Notes: generated by a model not told the origin, from the letters alone. A stretch of DNA of 64,000 bases from Nonomuraea thailandensis (GCF_024172165.1 NZ_JAMZEB010000002.1:8840501-8904500), one strand, 5' to 3'. Counted from the stretch's first letter, positions 18,741 to 26,932 are shown. Numbers and translations: made by a program.

Positions 18741-20015
18741 TCAGACCAGCGTCGATGGGGTGGTGCCTTCGGGCCCACCCCATACGTCGTCGTCCTCGTA
18801 GAGGTTCGAGGTGTTCTCTCCCGCCGGGTCCTCCTCCTTGCCGCGGGAGGAGAGAGGGGCGTGCATCATCGGCATGCCCATGCCGCCGAGCCCCATCCGG
18901 CCGGCCGCGGAGGCGTTGGCCGCCGCGTTCGCCGCGGGGTTGCTCATCGCCGTGTTGCTCGGGTTGCCGGTGCTGGACATCCCCGGGCCGTTGCCCGTGT
19001 AGGTGGTGGCGGTGCTGGGGCCGTTGGGCGTCCCCACCTGCGAGGGGTCGAAATTCGCCAGGTTCGTGGAGCTGTAGTCGCGGGGTGAGCCGGCCGTGGG
19101 CGTGGCGGGCGCGGAAGGAGCGGACGGCGCGTTCGGCGTGGTGCCGAGGGTGCTGCCGGCGAGCGCGTTCGGGTCGCCGCCGCCGTAGGCGTCGCGGTCG
19201 CCCAGATCGCCGGGGCCTGCGGCGCCGTTCGTGTCCGCGCCGGGGTTCAGCCCGTTGTTGCCGTAGCTGCCGGGGTACTGCCCGGGAGGGTAGGAGGAGC
19301 CGTCCACGGACGGGCCGCCGGGGACGGAGCCGGGGTTGAACGAGGCGTTCTGGTACGGAGGGACGTCGCCCGTGCTCATCGGGCCGACCTGCGGCCCGCG
19401 CAGCCCCGAGTTGTTGAAGTCCGGCATCTCCGGATCGACGACGATCGGCAGCGCCTGCTGCACCTCCACCGGCATGTCGGCGTAGTGCTGCGCGATCCGC
19501 TCGTTGACCTCCCGCAGGTGCTGGGTGGCCCGGTCGCTGCTGCGCTTGATGCCGTAGAACGGGATCTGGTCGGCCCAGTCGATGTCGTTGTCGGAGCGGG
19601 AGTCACGGCCCCTGCCCTCGACCACGTTCGCCTGCGCCCACTGCAGCGTGTCGCCGTACGGCTTCAGCGACCTGCCCATCGCGCCGAGCTTGCCCGCCAG
19701 CTCGACCACGCTGGCGTGCAGGCTGCGGAGCTGGAGCTGCGTCTGGTACGCCGCCGGGCCCTTGTAGTGCTCGGCCAGCTCGGCGGCCTTCGTCTTGAGG
19801 TCCGCGGCGAACTCGTTCAGCAGCGGCTCGGCGGCCTGGTAGTACAACCCCGCGAGCTGGACCGCGGCCGGGTCCGTCGCGTCGATCATGTCCCGGATCT
19901 CACCGATCGTGTCCCGGAACATGCTCTCCATGAACCCGGCCTCGTGCACCGACGTGTCGATCGGCTGGTCGCCGTAGCGGAGAGTGAAGCTCTGTGTCTC
20001 GGGCTGGTCAGCCAT
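18741..20015 (-). CDS. Long proline/asparagine-rich protein with conserved tail (cassette copy B)
   Basis: 424 residues. The N-terminal 200 residues are helical, with LRSLHASVVELAG...SLKPYG matching the paralogue at 20508-21929 (LQMLHASGTELAD...ALTLYG). A Gly/Pro/Asn/Ser-rich region follows, containing TNLANFDPSQVGT, an Ala/Met/Gly patch and the tail ENTSNL-YEDDD-VW...STLV. YEDDD fits YxxxD. Its start lies 17 bp after the stop of the small partner gene, forming a PE/PPE-like two-gene unit. Only weak purines precede the ATG at 20015. Its stop faces the M23 gene two bases away. Confidence 0.75.
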   Translation of the reverse strand: MADQPETQSFTLRYGDQPIDTSVHEAGFMESMFRDTIGEIRDMIDATDPAAVQLAGLYYQAAEPLLNEFAADLKTKAAELAEHYKGPAAYQTQLQLRSLHASVVELAGKLGAMGRSLKPYGDTLQWAQANVVEGRGRDSRSDNDIDWADQIPFYGIKRSSDRATQHLREVNERIAQHYADMPVEVQQALPIVVDPEMPDFNNSGLRGPQVGPMSTGDVPPYQNASFNPGSVPGGPSVDGSSYPPGQYPGSYGNNGLNPGADTNGAAGPGDLGDRDAYGGGDPNALAGSTLGTTPNAPSAPSAPATPTAGSPRDYSSTNLANFDPSQVGTPNGPSTATTYTGNGPGMSSTGNPSNTAMSNPAANAAANASAAGRMGLGGMGMPMMHAPLSSRGKEEDPAGENTSNLYEDDDVWGGPEGTTPSTLV

Positions 20016-20032
20016 GGCGCTCTTCTTTCGTC

Positions 20033-20497
20033 TCAGGCCTGACGCGAGGTGGCTTCCTCGGTCGCCTGCTCGGCGGTCTCCGAGGTCCGTGCGATCTCCA
20101 GCACGGCGTCGAAGGACTCCTCCGCCTGCTTGTTCAGGCCGGTGTAGAGGCCGCCGGTGGTGCCGGGCTCGCCGATCAGCATCGAGTAGGCGCTGAAGGC
20201 GGCCGTCGCGTACTGCATGGCGGCCGGCCACTGGCCCATCTGCTCCTGGTTGAGCGCGCAGTACGCCTGGAGGTCCGGCAGGGAGCCGGCCCCCGGCGGG
20301 AGCTGCGGCCCCGGCACCGGGTCGCCGGGCGCGACGGCGTACTCCGTCACCGGGATGCCGGAGGAGGTGGTGAGCTTCTTGAGCAGCTCGTGCAGCTCAC
20401 CTGCGACGCGCCGCACCTCGGGGCGGTTGGTGAACGGGTCCTCGCCCTCGTCGTCGTCCGACGCGCCCGGCCAGTTCGGGTCGAGCTGGATGGCCAT
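20033..20497 (-). CDS. Small helical partner protein (cassette copy B)
   Basis: 154 residues. It shows an acidic N-terminus (DPNWPGASDDDEGEDP), a helix (RRVAGELHELLKKL), a Pro/Gly loop, QEQMGQWPAAMQY, then a long helix (NKQAEESFDAVLEIA). It is a paralogue of the product of 21942-22352, which carries the matching QQHIGSWPAAAAL and a similar order of helices. It precedes the long tail-bearing protein of copy B. A GGAGGC sequence lies before the ATG. I do not recognise a named family; a chaperone-like or co-exported partner is inferred from position. Confidence 0.65.
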   Translation of the reverse strand: MAIQLDPNWPGASDDDEGEDPFTNRPEVRRVAGELHELLKKLTTSSGIPVTEYAVAPGDPVPGPQLPPGAGSLPDLQAYCALNQEQMGQWPAAMQYATAAFSAYSMLIGEPGTTGGLYTGLNKQAEESFDAVLEIARTSETAEQATEEATSRQA

Positions 20498-20507
20498 GCC
20501 GCCTCCT

Positions 20508-21929
20508 TCAGTTGCGGATCACCGGCGAGATGGTGCTCTCCGTCGCCGAGTGCCAGTCGTCGCGTTCGCCCGCCAGGTTCGTCCGGTTCTCCTGCTGCTC
20601 CTGCTCGCCGGCGGGCGCGCCGCCGCCGCCCATCGGCATGAAGGGGTAGCCCATGCCGCCTCCGCCCGCCCTGGCCGCCGCCGCGGCGCCGGGGGCGCCC
20701 GGCTGGGTGTACGAGCCGGGTCCGCCGATCACGGCGGGGGCGGCGCTGCCCGTGGGCGTGACGTAGCCGGTCTGCGGCGTCGTGACGACCGGGGTGTGCG
20801 TCGCCGTCGGCGTGGTGGGCGACGGCTGCGTGCCCGCCGTCTCGGTGGCCCGGGGGTCCTGGGTCTCGGGCCCGGCCTGCGTGGTGCGTTCCGGGTCCGT
20901 GGTGTTGCTGTCGAGCACGGACGGCGTGGTGCCGTCGGTGCCGTCGCTCTGGTTGCCCGGCGCCGGGGAGCCCTGGTCCCCGGGCGTGCCGGGGTTGCCG
21001 GAGGAGCCCGGGGTGTCGGAGGAGCCCAGGCCGTCGCCGCCCGGTGTCTCGGCGCCCGGCCGGTCTCCGGGGGTCGTGCCCGAGCCCGTGCCGGGGCTCG
21101 AACCGGAGCCGGACGATCCGTCCGACCCGCTGGAGCCGTTCGACCCGCTGGAGCCCGTGGAGCCCGACGAGCCGGTGGAGCCGCTGGAGCCGCCCCAGCC
21201 GGAGGATCCGCCGGATGACCCGCCGCGGCTCTGGGAGTCGGCGAAGTCGTAGGGCGTGCCCTGGTCGATCACCGGCAGGTCCCGGCCGCCGTCGTCCGTG
21301 ACCGGCGTGACCGTCGGCAGGTCGATGGTCACGCTGCCGGGCAGCTTGAAGTCGTACAGGTCGACGATGTGCCGGTCGAGCTTCTCCATCGCCCGCCTGG
21401 CGGCCTCGTCGTCCACCTCGGACGCCTGCGGGGTGGGCCCGGGCGTGGGCTGGTACGTGCTCTGCGAGTCGATCGTCGGCGACGTGGTGGGCTCGGCACC
21501 GGCGGAGGGCGTCGGCGAAGGACCGGGCGAGGGTGCGGGCTCGGCGTCGGACCGCTGGCCCGAGGCCGCCCGCACCTCCTGGATGGCCGTCGGCAGGTAG
21601 TCGCGCCCGTACAGGGTGAGCGCCTCGGACATCTTGGTCATCGCGTCGGCCAGCTCGGTGCCGCTGGCGTGCAGCATCTGCAGCGCGCGCTGCGTCTTCG
21701 CGGCCGCCTCCGAGCGCCAGGCGTCGTTGAGCGCGACGCCGATGTCGGGCAGCGCGTCGGCCACCGCCTTGATGGCCCCGGCCACCCGGCCGTAGGTCAT
21801 GCCGCGGTCGTGCACCTCCAGCGGGGAGGTGCCGTCCAGCCACCGCTGGATCTCCTCGCGGGAGGCGGTGACCGCGCCGGCGTTCGGCCGCCTGGAGGGG
21901 TCGCGGATGTCGACGGTCCGCTCAGCCAC
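20508..21929 (-). CDS. Long Ser/Pro/Gly-rich WXG-like protein with conserved tail (cassette copy A)
   Basis: 473 residues. The N-terminal helical domain contains LNDAWRSEAAAKTQRALQML, a WXG100-like turn, then LHASGTELAD...ALTLYG. The centre is low complexity, including GSSGST-type repeats near residues 230-265 and Thr/Pro/Ser stretches. A Gly/Met patch (GGGMGYPFMPMGGGG) leads to the tail ENRTNL-AGERD-DW...SPVIRN. Spacing of the tail motif EN-x-[ST]-NL-x4-D-x-W is identical to copy B. The start is GTG at 21929, 12 bp after the small partner stop. It is a probable ESX-exported protein of unknown role. Confidence 0.75.
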   Translation of the reverse strand: MAERTVDIRDPSRRPNAGAVTASREEIQRWLDGTSPLEVHDRGMTYGRVAGAIKAVADALPDIGVALNDAWRSEAAAKTQRALQMLHASGTELADAMTKMSEALTLYGRDYLPTAIQEVRAASGQRSDAEPAPSPGPSPTPSAGAEPTTSPTIDSQSTYQPTPGPTPQASEVDDEAARRAMEKLDRHIVDLYDFKLPGSVTIDLPTVTPVTDDGGRDLPVIDQGTPYDFADSQSRGGSSGGSSGWGGSSGSTGSSGSTGSSGSNGSSGSDGSSGSGSSPGTGSGTTPGDRPGAETPGGDGLGSSDTPGSSGNPGTPGDQGSPAPGNQSDGTDGTTPSVLDSNTTDPERTTQAGPETQDPRATETAGTQPSPTTPTATHTPVVTTPQTGYVTPTGSAAPAVIGGPGSYTQPGAPGAAAAARAGGGGMGYPFMPMGGGGAPAGEQEQQENRTNLAGERDDWHSATESTISPVIRN

Positions 21930-21941
21930 TGACTCTCACCT

Positions 21942-22352
21942 TCAGCCTTCGCCCCTGACGGGGTTGGTGCGCTCGTAGACCGCGGCGCTGTCCCTGATCG
22001 CCCGCACGACGCGCTGGCAGCACTCGACGTACTCCTGGTACAGGGTCGCCAGGCGCTGCCCGCGGCCTTCCAGGGACACCTGGCCGCCCGGGTCGGCCCC
22101 GGTGGTGCCCACGCTGTGCGCGAGCGCGGCGGCGGCGGGCCAGCTCCCGATGTGCTGCTGGGTCAGGTCGAAGTATCTGGTGAGGGCCTCCACCGCGCCC
22201 GTGCCACCGTCCTTCGTGCCCCCGGGGCCCTGCGTGGGCACCAGGGCGATCTCCAGCTCGTCGGCGACGGCGCGCATCTTGTCGACCTTGTAGAACAGGT
22301 CGGCGTCGGTGTCGTCCAGCCCTCGCCACGGTGCGGGGTCGAGCTCCCCCAT
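21942..22352 (-). CDS. Small helical partner protein (cassette copy A)
   Basis: 136 residues. Features are DPAPWRGLDDTDADLF at the N-terminus, the helix KMRAVADELEIAL, TQQHIGSWPAAAALAHSV, and a long C-terminal helix with a Cys-Cys pair (YVECCQRVVRAIRD). It aligns with the product of 20033-20497 in the order acidic start, helix, [QI]GxWPAA, helix. It follows two WXG100 genes and precedes the copy A long protein. The start ATG has GAGGAGAG upstream. No enzyme motif is seen, and the function is unknown. Confidence 0.65.
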   Translation of the reverse strand: MGELDPAPWRGLDDTDADLFYKVDKMRAVADELEIALVPTQGPGGTKDGGTGAVEALTRYFDLTQQHIGSWPAAAALAHSVGTTGADPGGQVSLEGRGQRLATLYQEYVECCQRVVRAIRDSAAVYERTNPVRGEG

Positions 22353-22422
22353 GATCCTCTCTCCTCACGCGTTCGGCCACCGCGGGCGGTGGCCGAAGAA
22401 AGAACGACGGCGGAGTGACGGC

Positions 22423-22737
22423 TCAGCCGTCGTACCACATCGCCTTGTTGCGGGCCTCCGCGGCCTGGTAGTTCTGGTTGGCGATCTGGACGGCGCCGCG
22501 CAGCTCGACGAGGTTCGTGCTCATGGTGGCGGCGGTCTTGTCCCACTTGTCCTTGTACCGCATGAACTCGGCCTTGGCGCCCTCGACGTCGCCGTCCCAG
22601 TTCTCCTGGAGCTGCTGCAGCAGCTTGGCCACCAGGTCGTCGAGGGCCTGGTCGAAGGCCTTGACGATGTCCTCGTAGTCCTTGGCGGCCAAGTCCATGT
22701 TCTTGAAGTTGACCTTGGTGAAATCCATGTCCGGCAT
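22423..22737 (-). CDS. WXG100-family protein (Esx partner 1)
   Basis: 104 residues, the usual WXG100 size. It forms a two-helix hairpin around NWDGDV (W-D-G), with amphipathic helices on both sides. Near the C-terminus YQAAE fits the YxxxD/E export motif, and the protein ends MWYDG. It lies 11 bp after another WXG100 gene; such tandem pairs usually form the secreted heterodimer of an ESX system. The start ATG is preceded by GGGGG. The family call is secure, the partner assignment inferred. Confidence 0.9.
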   Translation of the reverse strand: MPDMDFTKVNFKNMDLAAKDYEDIVKAFDQALDDLVAKLLQQLQENWDGDVEGAKAEFMRYKDKWDKTAATMSTNLVELRGAVQIANQNYQAAEARNKAMWYDG

Positions 22738-22748
22738 GTCGATCCCCC

Positions 22749-23072
22749 CTACTTGACCTGAGCGTTGATGAGCGACTCGACCTTGCCGACACCGGCCTGC
22801 ACGTCGTCGTCGGTCATGCTGTAGGTGATCGCGTTGGCGCCCATCTTCTCCGCGATGCCCTCAAGGTCCTGCCGGACGGCCCGCATCTGGTTGTCCCAGC
22901 TCTCCATGATCGTGCGGAACCGGTTGGCCGCCGGGCCGAGCCAGTCGGCGTTGAGCAGACCGTTGGAGGTGGTTTCCGTCGCGACGCGCAGACCCTCGAT
23001 GAACTGGGCGGTGTCAGTGACGTGTCCCGCCGCCAGGTTGATCTGGGAGCTTGACGCCCCAAAATAGCTCAC
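22749..23072 (-). CDS. WXG100-family protein (Esx partner 2)
   Basis: 107 residues. The WXG turn is ADWLGPAANRF (W-L-G), flanked by two long helices. YSMTD after the second helix fits YxxxD. The GTG at 23072 has an ideal GGAGG eight bases upstream. It is the first gene of a minus-strand run (WXG100, WXG100, small A, long A, small B, long B) that extends to 18741. Upstream, 23073-23199 is AT-rich and should hold the promoter. Confidence 0.92.
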   Translation of the reverse strand: MSYFGASSSQINLAAGHVTDTAQFIEGLRVATETTSNGLLNADWLGPAANRFRTIMESWDNQMRAVRQDLEGIAEKMGANAITYSMTDDDVQAGVGKVESLINAQVK

Positions 23073-23199
23073 TTGCTACCTCCGTGGTGTGCAATTTCGG
23101 TCGCTTATCCATATAAGCACCATTTGCCTCTTGAGTAACAGGCGTCCCTATGGCGAAGATGTAACAGGATCTCGACAGGGGAGCAAACCCGCTGGTAAA

Positions 23200-23643
23200 T
23201 CAGAGGTCCAGGTCTCGGCGGATGCGGTCCAGCTCGCCCATGACGTTCTCGAACGCCCGGTCGTAGTTGGCCTCCGCCTGCCTGATCGGCTTGAGCAGGG
23301 CCTCCGGATCGTTCATGAGGCGCGACGGCGTGGCGGCCGCCCCGAACATCTCGGCCATGAGGTCCTCGGTCGCGCGCTGCAGATCCGTCGTCGCCGCGTT
23401 CACGGCTTCCCTGATCTTCTCCGACAGCTCCACGGCCGCCAGGCGCATGGCCTTGGGGTGGATGTCCAGGGTGCGGATGCCCTCCTGGGCGTACTCGACG
23501 ACGACCATGCCGTCGGCGTCCTCACCCTTGCCGACCAGCAGCGGCATCCGCTTCTGCAGTTCCTCGGACTTGGCGAGCTGCTCGTCGACGCCGCGCAACA
23601 GACGTTCGACGTCGATGTTGGCGAAGTCCCCGAAATCCGTCAC
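23200..23643 (-). CDS. YbaB/EbfC-family DNA-binding-like protein
   Basis: 147 residues. It has the YbaB pattern of an N-terminal helix, a central beta hairpin (MVVVEYAQEGIRTLDIHP, equivalent to the G...V.V...G.+..+.+.P core) and a C-terminal helix pair with AVNAATTDLQRATEDLM. YbaB-like proteins recur in actinobacterial ESX loci; whether they bind DNA there is not established. It starts with GTG at 23643, 28 bp after the membrane-protein gene at 23672-24520. A second paralogue is at 24956-25387. Confidence 0.78.
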   Translation of the reverse strand: MTDFGDFANIDVERLLRGVDEQLAKSEELQKRMPLLVGKGEDADGMVVVEYAQEGIRTLDIHPKAMRLAAVELSEKIREAVNAATTDLQRATEDLMAEMFGAAATPSRLMNDPEALLKPIRQAEANYDRAFENVMGELDRIRRDLDL

Positions 23644-23671
23644 GAGTCACATCTTGCCCCAAGAGCCACGT

Positions 23672-24520
23672 TCACGGCGTGGTTGTGCTCACATCCGGCG
23701 CGATCCAGTCGAAATTCTGCGAACCGGCCGGAAGCCGTCCAGGGGCGGGCGGCTCCTTGAAGGAGGGGTAGTTGCTCACGTCGAGGCGGGCCCGCTGGAA
23801 GTCGATGGCGGCCACGCCCGTCGGCGCCACGTAGCCGAACTGGCGCTCCTTCTTGGCCATGGTCGTCAGCGTGTCGCCGCCCTTGGAGAGCAGCGCCCCC
23901 ATCACGCCGGTGCCGATCGTCACCGCCGTGAGGACCTTGGCGCCGGTGAGCTGCTCCAGGAGCATCCCGAGAGCCCGCGTCTGCGGGGTGGGGAACAGCT
24001 TCAGCCACAGGGCCCTGACGAGCGCGGCGACGGCCGCCGCGCCCAGCACCGAGATCGCCACCCAGTACGCGCGGAACGCGGCGGCGATCTCGTCGAGCAC
24101 CTTGCCGATGTCGTCGAACATCTTGCGCAGGGCGCCGATCTCGCCGTGGAAGCGCGCGTGCACGCGCGCGTACTCCTGCTGGTCGCCCGCGATCCAGCCG
24201 GTCTCGGAGGTCTTGAGGATCTGCGGCATGAGGTTCTTGACCCCGTCGTCGAGCCGGGCGCTCATGCCGACGCTCCAGATCGTGCCGGCCCGCGCGATCT
24301 CCCCCTCGTCCGCGTTGACGGTGGCGGCGACCATGACGGCGGGGACGACCCAGGCGGAGATCCGGCCGGCGGCCCGCAGTGAGGCCAGCCCTCTGGAGGC
24401 GGAGCTCTCGGCGCCGGCGGCCGAGAGGGAGCCGAGCTTCCCGCTCTCCGGGTTGAGGGGGATCAGTGGCGACGACCCCCGCGACACCGGGGAGAGGGCG
24501 TTCAGGTACGGGTCGCTCAT
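23672..24520 (-). CDS. Membrane protein of the type VII locus, function unknown
   Basis: 282 residues. It contains a short hydrophobic stretch (ISAWVVPAVMVAATV), a helical part with HARFHGEIGALRKMFDDIGKVLDEIA, then a strong membrane helix (WVAISVLGAAAVAALV) and another (AVTIGTGVMGALL). The C-terminus is Pro-rich and ends in STTTP. The layout, helical hairpin plus hydrophobic core, resembles the WXG-like membrane protein at 15841-16620. It overlaps the upstream small gene as ATGA, so the two are coupled. No known family was recognised. Confidence 0.65.
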   Translation of the reverse strand: MSDPYLNALSPVSRGSSPLIPLNPESGKLGSLSAAGAESSASRGLASLRAAGRISAWVVPAVMVAATVNADEGEIARAGTIWSVGMSARLDDGVKNLMPQILKTSETGWIAGDQQEYARVHARFHGEIGALRKMFDDIGKVLDEIAAAFRAYWVAISVLGAAAVAALVRALWLKLFPTPQTRALGMLLEQLTGAKVLTAVTIGTGVMGALLSKGGDTLTTMAKKERQFGYVAPTGVAAIDFQRARLDVSNYPSFKEPPAPGRLPAGSQNFDWIAPDVSTTTP

Positions 24521-24831
24521 GCGCGGTATCCGACCATGTTCGCGTTCTCGGCGGCGGTCCAGTTGCGCTCGCAGTGAGTCATGGCCGTCACCCAGCTCTC
24601 CAGGGTCTCCATGGCCTCGCCCATGATCTGGTCGCACCGGACCTGGACGTCCTTGTAGGTGCCGCCGATGATCTGGTCGCCGAACGTCCCGAAGCCGTTG
24701 CCCTGCACGTCGGCGGCCGGGATCATGCCGCGGACGAAGCCGACCATGTCGTCCTTCAGCTCCCGGTCGATGCGCCCGCGCGTCTTGCGGATGGTGCTCG
24801 AGGTGATGTGGATCTCGCGTGTGGTTCCCAC
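24517..24831 (-). CDS. Small WXG100-like protein
   Basis: 104 residues, mostly helical, with a Gly-rich turn in the middle (QGNGFGTFGDQIIGG) and a C-terminal CERNWTAAENAN. Size and position, directly before a membrane protein with a four-base overlap, match the WXG100-like first genes of LXG/WXG toxin or adaptor operons. The exact WXG turn is not present, so the family is tentative. The start is GTG at 24831. The upstream divergent region carries the recurrent GTTA...CCCAACT element. Confidence 0.55.
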   Translation of the reverse strand: MGTTREIHITSSTIRKTRGRIDRELKDDMVGFVRGMIPAADVQGNGFGTFGDQIIGGTYKDVQVRCDQIMGEAMETLESWVTAMTHCERNWTAAENANMVGYRA

Positions 24832-24905
24832 AGAGCTGAATTCTTGCGGTGGTTTGCACCCGTTTCATCACTCATTGCGGGATTTTTCTGATCACTTCAG
24901 CGGCT

Positions 24906-24934
24906 GGTTACGCGGTACTCCCCAACTGTTAACC
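24906..24934. promoter_or_regulatory. Shared type VII intergenic element, copy 1
   Basis: The region between two divergent genes holds GGTTACGCG (24906-24914), TACTCCCCAACT (24916-24927) and GTTAACC (24928-24934). The outer GGTTA/TAACC ends form an inverted repeat. GGTTACGCG and ACTGTTAACC recur together at 34762-34785, and TAC-CCCAACT next to GTTAAC recurs at 26851-26871. The distance from GGTTACGCG to the leftward start codon is about 75 bp here and about 74 bp at the third copy. A common regulator is inferred. Confidence 0.4.
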
Positions 24935-24955
24935 CGGACCGGGTGGCGTGCTCGC

Positions 24956-25387
24956 ATGAGCTCCCGCGACTTCAACCCCGACGACCTCGACGGCCTCCTG
25001 CGTGACAGCGAGCGCTCGCTGCGCGAGCTGACGAGCATGATCGGCGAGCTGCAGAGCATCTCCGGCGCGGGAGAGAGCCGCAGCGGCGCGGTCACCGCGA
25101 CCGTGGACGCCAACGGCCGGCTCGACCAGCTCAAGCTGGCCCCCAGGGCGAGCCGCATGGAGCTGGACGAGCTGACCGAGGAGATCGTCCAGGCCGTACG
25201 CGCCGCCCAGGACGACCAGACCCGCAGGACCATGGCGCTCATCCCCGTCTCCCCGCAGCTCGGCAACGTCTCGCTGGAGGAGATCCAGCACCGGTTCGAC
25301 GAGATCCAGGACTCCTTCACCCGGGACATGCACGAGCGGATGGCCGATCTGGAGGCCATCCGCCGCCGCTCGCTCGCCGACGACTGA
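24956..25387 (+). CDS. YbaB/EbfC-family protein
   Basis: 143 residues. It has the YbaB layout: helix, GAVTATVDANGRLDQLKLAP beta hairpin, ELTEEIVQAVRAAQDDQTRR helix, then an extra C-terminal coiled region. It is a divergent relative of the product of 23200-23643 and is transcribed rightwards, ending 10 bp from the convergent eccD stop. The ATG at 24956 lacks a strong ribosome-binding site. A role in ESX regulation or assembly is suggested only by position. Confidence 0.78.
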   Translation: MSSRDFNPDDLDGLLRDSERSLRELTSMIGELQSISGAGESRSGAVTATVDANGRLDQLKLAPRASRMELDELTEEIVQAVRAAQDDQTRRTMALIPVSPQLGNVSLEEIQHRFDEIQDSFTRDMHERMADLEAIRRRSLADD

Positions 25388-25396
25388 GAACCCGGG

Positions 25397-26830
25397 TCAG
25401 CCGCCGAGCCCGCGCACCCAGGCGTACACGTCCAGCACGCCCAGCGCCAGCGGCACCAGCGCCACGATCAGCAGCCACTCCACGATGTCGGCCGCCCGGC
25501 CCCAGAACGGCGAGAGCCGCCCGTCGGGCAGCCAGACCCCCATGCCGACCACGATCATCGCGGTCCACAGCAGCCCCAGCAGGACCCCGACGGCGGCCAG
25601 CCCGCCCACCACGACGCCGATCTCCACGCCCACCGCGGCCAGCCCGCCGAACCCGACGAGCATCAGCCACATCCGCTGCCCGACGCCCTGGAACACCCGC
25701 GCCCGCATGAGCTGCGCCAGCGCGAGCACCACGGACATGATGGCGGCGATCCACGTGCCCTCGGCCAGGAGCAGGGCGTGCGCCCCGAGCCCGACCAGGC
25801 AGATCGCGACGATCAGGCCGGTCGCGTACCGCTGCGCCGCGCCCGTGCGCTGGAGCACGGAGGCGCTGTCGAGGTTCTGGTTGTCGCCGCGCAGCTCCTC
25901 CGCGTTGGTGGGCATGGTCGGCAGCGGCACCCTGGCCAGGCGGAACGACAGCACGGGGACCAGCGGCCCGAACGCCATCACGACGGCCGCGGCGACCGCC
26001 GCCACCCCGCCGGGGGACGCTCCCGTCACCATCACCACGGCCGCGCACACCGCGCCCACCATGGAGGCGATGGCCGTGCCGAGGAAGCCGGGCACGCCGC
26101 CGGCGATCGCGGTGCCGCCGAGGGTCGCCACCAGGGCGGTGCAGGCCAGCGCGCCGAGCACCTGCGGCGATCCCAGGGCCCCCAGGCCGCCCCCCGCGGC
26201 CGGAGCCAGCAGCCCGGCCAGGAACGCGTACGGCAGCGCCGCGTGGCCGATCACCGCGCCCGCGCCCGCGTGGCCGACCGCCCTGGACAGCGCCACGCCG
26301 ACCCCGACGAGCACCAGCGCCAGCGCGCCCGCCACGATCGCGGTGACCAGCGGCGTCAGCCCGCCGAGCGCCAGCGCCACCACCCCGGCCAGCAGCAGCC
26401 CGCAGGCGGCCCCGCCGCCCATCGCGCGCGTGTGCCTGGCCTCCCAGCTCCCCCTGCCCTCGCGCACGCCGGTGGCGACCACGTCGGCCACGTCGTCGAA
26501 CCTGGCGGGCGGCAGCGCCACCTGGCGCGGCCTCAGGTAGAGGATCTCGCCGTCGAGCACGCCGAGCTGGGACAGGCTCTGCCCGAGGTCGAACGGCGGC
26601 CCGCCGATCCGCTGCAACGTCCAGCCGGGGGCCGCGGCCGTCTCGCCACCCAGCTCGCCCATGGCCCGCAGCAGGCCGGGCAGCACGTGCGGCAGCGGGA
26701 TGTCGGCGGGCAGCGCCAGGTCGGCCTTCCTGCGCGGCCCCACCACCGTGACATGGCAGAGCGGCGGGAGCGGCGCGGGCATCTGGTGCAGTCCGTGCGG
26801 CGAAGGCGGGATCTCGGCCAGCGAAGTCAC
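25397..26830 (-). CDS. eccD: Type VII secretion integral membrane protein EccD
   Basis: About 477 residues. It has a ubiquitin-like N-terminal domain (CHVTVVGPRRKADLALPADIP...PHVLPGLLRAMGE), then about eleven hydrophobic membrane segments, as in EccD, the channel-forming core subunit. The GTG at 26830 (VTSLAEIPP) gives a normal-length domain but has no clear Shine-Dalgarno; CTATGTT about eight bases upstream could be a -10 of a leaderless transcript. The ATG at 26782 is an alternative. It is divergent from eccC. Confidence 0.9.
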   Translation of the reverse strand: MTSLAEIPPSPHGLHQMPAPLPPLCHVTVVGPRRKADLALPADIPLPHVLPGLLRAMGELGGETAAAPGWTLQRIGGPPFDLGQSLSQLGVLDGEILYLRPRQVALPPARFDDVADVVATGVREGRGSWEARHTRAMGGGAACGLLLAGVVALALGGLTPLVTAIVAGALALVLVGVGVALSRAVGHAGAGAVIGHAALPYAFLAGLLAPAAGGGLGALGSPQVLGALACTALVATLGGTAIAGGVPGFLGTAIASMVGAVCAAVVMVTGASPGGVAAVAAAVVMAFGPLVPVLSFRLARVPLPTMPTNAEELRGDNQNLDSASVLQRTGAAQRYATGLIVAICLVGLGAHALLLAEGTWIAAIMSVVLALAQLMRARVFQGVGQRMWLMLVGFGGLAAVGVEIGVVVGGLAAVGVLLGLLWTAMIVVGMGVWLPDGRLSPFWGRAADIVEWLLIVALVPLALGVLDVYAWVRGLGG

Positions 26831-26850
26831 ATGGCCAACATAGCGAGGAA

Positions 26851-26871
26851 GAGTTAACTCATACCCCAACT
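26851..26871. promoter_or_regulatory. Shared type VII intergenic element, copy 2
   Basis: The eccD/eccC divergent region contains a perfect 10-bp palindrome GAGTTAACTC (26851-26860) followed by TACCCCAACT (26862-26871). The combination of GTTA, TAC and CCCAACT matches the element at 24906-24934. Palindrome and context suggest an operator controlling both core genes. AGTTA/TCA half-sites recall BldD-type boxes, but the match is partial. Confidence 0.4.
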
Positions 26872-26932
26872 CGGACGTAAGGCACATCTGGTAAGAAGGT
26901 TCTTCCGAGCATCAGAAGGGGCCTTTCCAAGG

